DNA from: Bondarzewia mesenterica
Lineage: Eukaryota > Basidiomycota > Agaricomycetes > Russulales > Bondarzewiaceae
Assembly (NCBI GenBank): GCA_004802705.1
Contig: SGPL01000079.1
Span: forward strand, 59,185 to 85,042
DNA: 25,858 nt
Direction: 5' to 3'
Shown here: positions 19,558 to 25,858 of the stretch, one piece after another
Layout: every line of letters starts with the position of its first letter
Numbering within the stretch: the first letter of the stretch is position 1
Notes under the pieces: model-generated
Databases searched by the model: none
What the model saw: the letters and a program-made list of their open reading frames with translations, nothing else
What the model was told of the DNA's origin: nothing
Program-made: the position numbers and the translations under genes

Positions 19558-20079
19558 TCAAGGGTAGTGTTGCGGCTCGGGACAAAGGTCGTGATAAACA
19601 GAACGTGGGGTCGATAAAAGACTTGGAGGTCCCATCATACTTTGCATGATGGACCCAACGTCGTTTGATGAGGGCTGAGATTCAAGCGCGACTTGAGAAC
19701 CACGCAGCATGGCAGAGTCAACCAACTCGTTCTCCTCGAGTTGTTGGACGTCCCGCCGCAGCGTTTGCATGACCTGTTCAAACGGCAGGTGACTACCATG
19801 GTTCACCGGGGTGACTTTTGAACGACAGACAAAGGTGGACACACCTTCCTCTGCTGCCGCTGTCTTAGGTCGCGGCAGCAAGAGCGGCGTGGCCTCCGCC
19901 ATCAACTCCGGCTCCCTTTGCTCATGCAGCCGCATACCCTTCTCAATTTTCTTCCCAAAATCTGCGTATGAGAGCTCGACATCCACGGTGCTCGTCTCGT
20001 CCGGTACATACTCCGTGTTAATGGTGTAGGGGACTTCGCCCGAGTGGAAGCGATTGGATCGAGGGGGCGTCCGAAGCAT
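19558..20079 (-). CDS. Conserved-looking acidic protein of unknown function
   Basis: One frame of 173 aa from the ATG at 20079 (MLRTPPRSNRFHSGEVPYTI). The frame stays open a little upstream to 20100, but TPPRS makes the downstream Met the more natural start. The sequence has a compact acidic region, YVPDETSTVDVELSYADFG, a charged KKIEKGMRLHEQREPELMAE, and a helix with heptad-like spacing, FEQVMQTLRRDVQQLEENEL. It then has MLRGSQVALESQPSSND, and ends after DVGSIMQSMMGPPSLLS. The pattern resembles an unannotated Agaricomycete protein family. No signal peptide or membrane segment is seen. The very C-terminal 20 residues (VYHDLCPEPQHYP) look less ordered and could be intron read-through, so an extra exon below 19558 is possible. 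Confidence 0.6.
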   Translation of the reverse strand: MLRTPPRSNRFHSGEVPYTINTEYVPDETSTVDVELSYADFGKKIEKGMRLHEQREPELMAEATPLLLPRPKTAAAEEGVSTFVCRSKVTPVNHGSHLPFEQVMQTLRRDVQQLEENELVDSAMLRGSQVALESQPSSNDVGSIMQSMMGPPSLLSTPRSVYHDLCPEPQHYP

Positions 20080-20414
20080 TATCGAAGATATAAGTATCAA
20101 TTTTGGAGGAAGTGCACTCGATCAGAAGAAGTGAACCAATCACCACGTGATAAGAAAGTTTGTTCACGTGTACCGGACGCGACGCATTGTCAGTGCAGTA
20201 AGTTTGTAAGTTTGGGGCAAGTTTGGGATTCCTCACTTCCGATGTCATGTCCGTGTCAAGGTCCATATCTTCTTCAACGCATGCTCGTATAACATACGAA
20301 GATAATTTTTTCATTGTCAAATGTCCATCGTCCGAAACTGGTTCGTAGCACCATAGAAACAGCAAAAGAAAATAGAAAATAAACATGACAGTAGATTCTC
20401 ACTACCCGCCTCGC
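20080..20414. other. Short same-strand intergenic region
   Basis: 335 bases between the start of the acidic-protein gene and the end of the secreted-protein gene, both on the minus strand. The long open frame crossing it (20018-20386) is AT-rich and overlaps the real gene out of frame. It should hold the acidic-protein promoter. Confidence 0.45.
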
Positions 20415-20997
20415 TCATTCGATATTGAGAGTGACGTTTTTGAACTCCAACAATGGAAACGGGCCAGCCTACACAAAATCGTACAAATAAGCACCTGAGA
20501 TGCAAGCCGCTGGTCCATAGGCCTCGTTGCAGCTGACGCTGGAAAGAGAGGACATACCCCAACAAGACTTAAGTGCGTCACGGTCAGCACGGCCTTGCCC
20601 TGCTGCAAAGTACTCGGAACGGTGACAGAGAAGTTCTGCTGAGGCACATTCTGCGGTGTACGCGTGGTAGGATACTGTGGGTTGTATGGACCATAGTAGA
20701 GGGTGCGTCCGAGTAATTCTGTGGGGTCCGGGCATCCGCCTGACGTGCATTGAGCCATGGATATGACAATCGCGACCTCTTGGGATCCGGTAAGAGAGTT
20801 CTGTATGGCATTTCAGAGCGGTGCGCGTAAGAGACAGGGGGACGGGGAGAGGGGCCTACAGGTCGGTTGACTTGGACAGTGAGGGAGCTGTTAGCAGTCA
20901 CACTACTGCCATCGGATGGGTAGCCAATTGCGATGTTCTGGGCACCAGCCAACGTAACAAGAGAGGCAGTGGCGGAAAGGAAAGCAAAGAATTTCAT
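20415..20997 (-). CDS. Small secreted protein
   Basis: Exons 20860-20997, 20558-20800 and 20415-20468 join in phase (all phase 0) to 144 aa, ending at TGA. The N-terminus MKFFAFLSATASLVTLAGA is a classic signal peptide, with cleavage likely before QN. The mature part is NIAIGYPSDGSSVTANSSLT, then across the first splice RPNSLTGSQEVAIVIS, AQCTSGGCPDPTELLGRTLY, YGPYNPQYP, QNFSVTVPSTLQQGKAVLTV and THLSLVG. After the second splice come AGPFPLLEFKNVTLNIE. Two cysteines could form one disulfide and several N-glycosylation sequons (NSS, NFS, NVT) are present. The beta-rich pattern suggests an Ig-like sandwich. It resembles small secreted proteins of basidiomycetes with no known function. AT-rich TATA-like sequence lies upstream at 21093-21101. 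Confidence 0.85.
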
Positions 20998-21859
20998 GAT
21001 GCGGCGCGCTGGAAGTGATTGGCGTATGCTATGGTTGAGCAAGGTTGGGATGAATGGGAAAGGTCACAAATATCGCTAGAGACGGTTGACTTTAATATAT
21101 TTGCTCGAACGGCGATCGGAAACCGCCCGGAAATTCATTGTTGGCTTGAGCAGTCATGGAATCTAAAGTAGTTCCCAGCGGCATTCTGAAACAATAAAAT
21201 GACACTTAATAGCATTGCCACAGTGTACCTGGGTTTATGCATACCTGTTAGGCATCTGCGTTGCGGGTTATGCATGACGGTAAGCACGAGTGATCGAGCA
21301 CGGAACTAAAGATTGATATCATTCATTATATTCAAGTCACTGCAGTAGAACCTACTCGTTCAAACGTGGACGATGATCATTCTAGGCACGCCTCGTGAAC
21401 AGGCTCTGAATCGGGGAGGACAGCATGGGGGGAGGGTATGTGAGGATTTGAGTCGTAGCCTCCCTCCAACCTCGGACGGAAAACATCACAGAAGTAGGCT
21501 CGCTCCACTGAAAAGCTGCAGATTCTGGCGGCATGCTATAGCCGTAAGGCAGTGAGCACGGTGGGCGAGAGCAGGCCTGAAGCCAGCTTGAAGCTGTTCT
21601 GAGGCCTCGAGGAGCTATATATGAGGGTACACTGCCACCCCGGTACAGTACTCGACTAATTGTCCGTAACCGCGCCCGCTATCTCACGGGCCGGTGACGA
21701 GTTTGAGCTATTTATAACCTCAGGCCAGTATACGCCGGAGTCCAAAATATATTTCAAGCTGGTTTCAACTTTCAAGTATCGATTCATCCTGGGCGCACAG
21801 TGAGCTATACGAATACTAGTGAACCACAACTGTTTTATCCCGTCTTGCCTGCATTCTCC
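20998..21859. other. Divergent intergenic region, secreted-protein and HEM13 promoters
   Basis: About 860 bases with no credible gene. Notable pieces are a TATA-like tttaatatat at 21091-21100 serving the minus-strand secreted protein, and ctatatatgagg near 21613 on the plus strand, about 240 bases before HEM13. A short palindromic cagcttgaagctg lies at about 21586-21600. An acceptor-like CGCACAG precedes 21801, so a non-coding first exon of HEM13 could lie here. Confidence 0.45.
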
Positions 21860-22858
21860 ATGCGCCAACAAGTGACCGGGTACATCACCAGACTACAGGA
21901 TTCCATTGTCGCTGCCCTTGAGGGCATTGATGACCGCGCCCCTCCTTTCAGGTGCCAGTCATGGGAGCGAGCCGAGGGCGGAGGGGGAAGGTCATGCACA
22001 TTCGGGTGTGCACAGGTTGATTCAGTGCTTGAGAAGGCAGGGGTCAATATCTCAACGATACATGGTACGCTGTCTCCCCCTGCAATCCGCCAAATGAGCA
22101 CCGAGCACGCGTCCCTCCCATCGGATCCACCGAACGACTCGAAGCTTCCTTTCTTTGCCGGCGGTATCAGCATCATCCTCCACCCTCGTAACCCGAACGC
22201 ACCATCTGTGCATGCGAATTATCGATATATGGAGGTAACGGCGTCTCCAGACTCTGAAGAAATTGTTGCGTGGTGGTTTGGGGGTGTCACTGATCTCACA
22301 CCCGCATATCTTTTTGAGGAGGACGCTGAACATTTCCACACCGTGCTCAAGCGAGCATGCGACGCCCATGGTCCTGCGTTGTACCATGCATTCAAAAAGT
22401 CATGTGACGACTACTTCTACATCCCCCATCGCGGGGAGCATCGTGGAATCGGTGGTATTCGTTTTGACAATCTCAGCAACGAGCCGCATCCCCTTCTTCT
22501 CGATGGCACATCTCGCCCCCGCACCCCTGCTGAGATCTTCGCCTTTGTCCAGACATTAGGTGATGCGTTTCTATCGTCGTACCTGCCAATCCTGGAGCGC
22601 AGAATGGAAATGCCTTATGATGATCGTATGCGGAGATGGCAGCTCCTGCGCCGTGGGCGCGGGATTGAATTCACGCTTGTATACGAGCGGGGCACGAAGT
22701 TCGGCTTGGCTGCTCCTGGAGTCAATGTGGAGAATGTGCTGGTAAGCATGCCGGAGGAGGCAAGATGGGAGTACATGAGCGAATTGGGACGGGAACAGGA
22801 TGATTCGGAGGAAAGTAGATTGACCGAAGTTTTGAAGAAACCTCAGGAATGGGCGTGA
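21860..22858 (+). CDS. HEM13: Oxygen-dependent coproporphyrinogen III oxidase
   Basis: The enzyme decarboxylates two propionates of coproporphyrinogen III to vinyls, using O2, in heme synthesis; in fungi it is cytosolic. A single intronless frame from ATG 21860 (MRQQVTGYITRLQDSIVAAL) gives 332 aa. Motifs in family order are FRCQSWERAEGGGGRSCTFG, VLEKAGVNISTIHG, LPFFAGGISIILHPRNPNAP and SVHANYRYMEV. Then come VAWWFGGVTDLTPAYLFEED, HGPALYHAFKKSCDDYFYIP, HRGEHRGIGGIRFDNL, RRMEMPYDDRMRRWQLLRRG, GIEFTLVYERGTKFGLAAPG and ARWEYMSELG, ending LKKPQEWA. Substrate and dimer-interface residues of the family appear present. The frame remains open back to 21800, but without an ATG; the sequence MRQQ matches where the family's conserved helix begins. 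Being intronless is unusual among its neighbours. Confidence 0.95.
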   Translation: MRQQVTGYITRLQDSIVAALEGIDDRAPPFRCQSWERAEGGGGRSCTFGCAQVDSVLEKAGVNISTIHGTLSPPAIRQMSTEHASLPSDPPNDSKLPFFAGGISIILHPRNPNAPSVHANYRYMEVTASPDSEEIVAWWFGGVTDLTPAYLFEEDAEHFHTVLKRACDAHGPALYHAFKKSCDDYFYIPHRGEHRGIGGIRFDNLSNEPHPLLLDGTSRPRTPAEIFAFVQTLGDAFLSSYLPILERRMEMPYDDRMRRWQLLRRGRGIEFTLVYERGTKFGLAAPGVNVENVLVSMPEEARWEYMSELGREQDDSEESRLTEVLKKPQEWA

Positions 22859-23549
22859 TCATGAATTGGTTGTAAGTCGACGTCTTCTCCCTGTGCCGCC
22901 TGGTCATACGGGATGCTGATGACCATCTACTCCACCGTAAGTACTGACGCCGTGGCAATAAAACTCTGTCACGCCGAGCTTACCGCTCTCACCGACTCTG
23001 GCCAGACGCTCAATATTCAATGCTTAATCCTTTGTAGCCTTTGTCATGATGCTTTGCGCAGGGCGGGTCGATGCGCTTTTGCTAGCTTGTCAGTAAAGCA
23101 AGTTCATGAAGGGGATATTGCCGAAGCCAACCTGCTTCGTTATAGTCGCCCGACGCAAAAGTTCTACTAAGAACGTAGAGCTATCCCTCGTATGCTGACA
23201 CTGGACGTCGAGCTGAGCTCTGGCGGCGCCGCAAGTCATGCTGGACAACAAACAACTATGAAGATTCGCGATGTACGAACTGTGCTAAGGATCAAGGCAT
23301 GAAGACCCAAGAACTATGATAGTAACATCCCTTCGACAGTTCAGAGTTAGACGGATCAATCTCTCATTTGAAGAGGACTAACACGACCGAGATGATCCAA
23401 GCCGTTACAATAATGGTACATCGATGTTCAGAATCTTCAGATTATATCAAACCTAGAAGCACAGACTTGCATTAGACATCTAGAAACCGAAACCGAATGC
23501 GCACGAACTCACACTACTCCTACATTCTAGATTCTGCAGGCCTCCGACC
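22859..23549. other. Convergent 3' interval without a gene
   Basis: About 690 bases between HEM13 (+) and the PLP-enzyme gene (-). One 85-codon frame at 22913-23170 has no recognisable motif and ordinary random composition. Nothing else was seen. Confidence 0.5.
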
Positions 23550-25000
23550 TCACGCCAAGACGTCCCTCAAGATACCAATGATCTTCTCCACCTCTTGTAC
23601 GGTATTATAATGAACAAGTGAGATTCGCACAACGGCATCGTCGATGTCGATTTTAGGGGTGAGGCTGTCGACCAAAGTGTGCGCGTAAAAGTGGCCATAT
23701 CGAATGCCAATCTGCCAGCGTAAAGCATTAGTCTCATTCTGGACACTGCACGTATCCAACAGAGGTGCAGATAATACGCACATCGCCCTTCTGATCAAAG
23801 ACCTTCACGACATCCTTGCTCTTAATGGCTCTCTCGCCGGTGACCACAAAACTAATAGTTGGAACGCGTGTAGGCCCTGCGTGCTCATCGCCCACGATCC
23901 GAACACCCCTCGATTCCTGAGATTTCAAAAACCCAAGCAATGGCCTTATGAGTGTCTGTTCATGCTCAGCAATTGCCCTGAAGGAATCTTTGAGGTTGTT
24001 GGCAGGCGTGAGAGACAGAAGATATGAAAGGACGCCAGTGACACCGTAGATGGTCTCGTAGCCTGGTCCCCCCGGTTGGAGTTTGTCAGAAACGGAGGAG
24101 ACACGGAGGAAATGATGTGTGAGCGCGCTAAGGGACTGTTCCAGAGAGTTGGAGCGCGCATAGAGGGCGGAGACGTGCGGCCCATATACCTCCAGTATAA
24201 TATGAGAAGATGCAGTGCGGAGAAAGTAAAGAATCCTACCTTGTAAAGAGACAAGAAGCAGTAATCGACATCCCAGTCTTGTACGTCGATTCGGCGATGA
24301 GGTGCATACGCCACGCAGTCGATCGAAAATTCGATCTTGCGCACACCAACCTCATAAGCTTTGGCTCGAGAAGCTTTGATAACCTCCTTGACAGGGACGA
24401 TGCTTCCGAGTATGTTGGAGCAAGCCGTGAATGCAACGAGACGGGTCGTGGGGGTGATCAATGGAAGGAGATCCTCAACGTCAAGATACACGGAGTAAGG
24501 ATTATTGGGTGTAGATTGATACGTTCTCACACTCCAGACCTTGATCACTGCACCCTTTCGTGCGGCGAGTTTCTTCCAAGGACCCGCATTTGCTATGTAG
24601 TTGAATGGGTCCTAATGAGAGACTATCACTGACGATTCACTACGGACCCACCTTCATGCTCTCCGGTGATGATAAGCTCCTCACCGGGTTGGATATCCGC
24701 TTCCAACGCCCTTGCCAGATTCTCTGCAGCCATGGTCGAGCTGGATGCAAACGCAATCTCATCGCTCGACTTTGCGTTTAACAATTTGGATGCCGCGATT
24801 GAGCCCTCTTTCACTCTATCCGTCGACAAGACCGACACGGAGTAGTCGGCGCCCAACTGTACATTAGTGTTCAGGAGGTAGTCAGAGATGCGGTCGACGA
24901 CGCCCTTCGCACATTGCGAGCCGCCAGCATTGTCTGCAAAGATGTATCCAGAAGCGAGGGAGGGGAATTGCGAGCGCGCAGTGTCGATGAAGGTGGACAT
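23550..25000 (-). CDS. Class V PLP-dependent aminotransferase, cysteine-desulfurase-like but lacking the catalytic Cys
   Basis: Exons 24652-25000, 24240-24592, 23782-24189 and 23550-23711 join in phase to 423 aa. The start reads MSTFIDTARSQFPSLASGYI, then FADNAGGSQCAKGVVDRISD. Next are ITGEHEANAGPWKKLAARKG (formed at the first splice), PTTRLVAFTACSNILGSIVP and FSIDCVAYAPHRRIDVQDWD. The PLP-binding Lys 234 lies in FLSLYKVYGPH, at the second splice. QPGGPGYETIYGVTGVLSYL and IAEHEQTLIRPLLGFL follow, and the C-terminal GIRYGHFYAHTL. The fold is that of SufS/NifS relatives, but the active-site loop that reads R-x-G-H-H-C in true desulfurases is R-Y-G-H-F-Y here. The layout resembles the VC1184-type 'cysteine desulfurase-like' subfamily. 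The substrate is unknown; a lyase or epimerase role is possible. Intron 23712-23781 and the short 50-nt intron 24190-24239 have clear GT-AG ends. Confidence 0.9.
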
Positions 25001-25858
25001 GGTATGCGTTACTCTTCTCGTGAGAGATCATGATCAGATCCTGGTATCAGAAGTTACATGATGGGTGCAAGGAAGGCCGCCCTTCGGTTCGGGCTCACTG
25101 ACGATTTTACACCCGACTGCAATGTAGTCTTCTGCGCAGAATGAACAGGATACAAGAGAGCGTGAATACTAGTCTTCCATGATCATAGCCTTGACGTTAT
25201 AATTATCTGTTACAGCAGTGGTTATGTAGCATCCGTCATAAGTTACTTAAGTAAAGTTACCTTGCTTGCAAGGTCCCTCCACTCCCAAAATTGTGGCGTG
25301 CTTACCTAAAACGTGGCCGATCGTCCACACGTACAAACAACCGTGGATGATCGCATCGTCTGTCACAGCGATCATCCGCTGTAGGCCCCCTGATAATAGG
25401 GGGTAAGGTCGGGTGTTGGTCCACCAGTAAATCGCGCCTTTTTCTGAGACCGGTCGGGTAGTTGCCGGTTGTAATCCACCAGCCACACGTCAATCCGGGG
25501 CTGGAGGTCGGATTTTTTATCCACCAGACGTGCTCACCTGCGTTGAGCTCAGGTCCATCCACCAGGCGCCGATTCAAACCCAGCAGTGGTACCAAGGGTG
25601 CCACCGCCCCATATCTCAATTGCAGTGCCGTCCTTGGTGGCAAGTTCACAATGGAGCCACCATTTTTCTTTGTCTCTCGTGCATATAATTTGAGCGGTCG
25701 AGTTTTTCCCTCTTATTTTCCCATGTAAATCTCCTCCGTTCATATCGGCCTTCCTCATTTTGCACACATCTCATCAGCAGCCTTTCTTACATCTGTCCCT
25801 GTGTCTTGCTTGCATTTAATAGCCAACAATACTGTCTGTGAGCTATCGCCAGGGTATT
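25001..25858. other. Probable repeat-derived right edge
   Basis: No gene is supported. The stretch includes the promoter of the PLP-enzyme gene just above 25000. A palindromic AGTTACTTAAGTAAAGTTAC region lies near 25240-25260. From 25408 to 25565 there are diverged repeats carrying tccaccag. The sequence composition and repeats suggest an old mobile element, but no transposase, integrase or reverse transcriptase motif was seen. Confidence 0.45.
25408..25565. repeat. Degenerate direct repeats ending in tccaccag
   Basis: The 8-mer tccaccag occurs at about 25420, 25475, 25520 and 25558. Three copies are preceded by ggtcgg at 25408, 25452 and 25506, with 14-31 bases from the start of ggtcgg to the end of the block. 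This gives a diverged unit of roughly 40-55 bases. Read on the minus strand the repeats yield paired Trp residues (WWI/WWT) in changing frames, so they are not a maintained coding repeat. Confidence 0.55.

Noticed and set aside
20018..20386. 122-codon minus-strand ORF starting MFIFYFLLLFLWCYEP
   Set aside because: AT-rich hydrophobic start followed by frame overlap with the acidic-protein gene; no support as a separate gene.
25302..25649. Minus-strand ORF with WWI/WWT words, as a possible retrotransposon protein
   Set aside because: The repeated Trp pairs come from the DNA repeat read in changing frames; no retroelement motif is present.

Overview
This window looks like a gene-rich piece of nuclear chromosome from a mushroom-forming basidiomycete (Agaricomycetes). 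Nearly every gene is broken by several short GT-AG introns (about 49-111 nt, mostly 50-66), intergenic gaps are short, genes lie on both strands, and there is an intron-bearing nuclear tRNA. Several predicted proteins resemble families I know only from Agaricomycetes. The first ~130 bases are full of N, so this is probably a contig edge. All spliced models are hand-built from reading frame, splice signals and remembered family resemblance; no database was searched.

Layout. 215-2039 (+): class III CoA-transferase with a mitochondrial-type leader. 2178-2711: a 534-bp AT-rich element with 14-bp terminal inverted repeats, filled with a degenerate 10-bp unit. 2799-3972 (-): lactonase / muconate-cyclase-type beta-propeller. 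3973-5579: about 1.6 kb with no convincing gene. 5580-7013 (-): protein with an N-terminal PPxY motif and a C-terminal CaaX-like Cys-Val-Ile-Cys. 7473-8893 (+): RPC40, shared subunit of RNA polymerases I and III. 9113-9196 (-): tRNA-Ala(AGC). 9643-10387 (+): NTF2-like small protein. 10706-11724 (-): coiled-coil protein. 11861-13365 (-): coiled-coil plus SPT5/KOW-like protein. 13606-14104 (+): unknown small spliced protein. 14349-14941 (+): DUF6914-like protein. 15400-16215 (-): APH-type kinase-like protein. 17068-17383 (+): weak coiled-coil gene. 17810-19161 (+): seven-helix membrane protein. 19558-20079 (-): unknown acidic protein. 20415-20997 (-): small secreted protein. 21860-22858 (+): coproporphyrinogen III oxidase (HEM13). 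23550-25000 (-): class V PLP enzyme lacking the desulfurase cysteine. 25001-25858: probably repeat-derived.

Most of this is ordinary eukaryotic housekeeping and orphan genes with no shared pathway. The most unusual object is the helically phased, mirror-symmetric repeat at 2178-2711. Three genes (5580-7013, 9643-10387, 10706-11724) become continuous only if one or two single bases are dropped, always within a run of identical bases. That suggests base-insertion errors in the sequence rather than decay, and gene ends in those loci should be read with that in mind.
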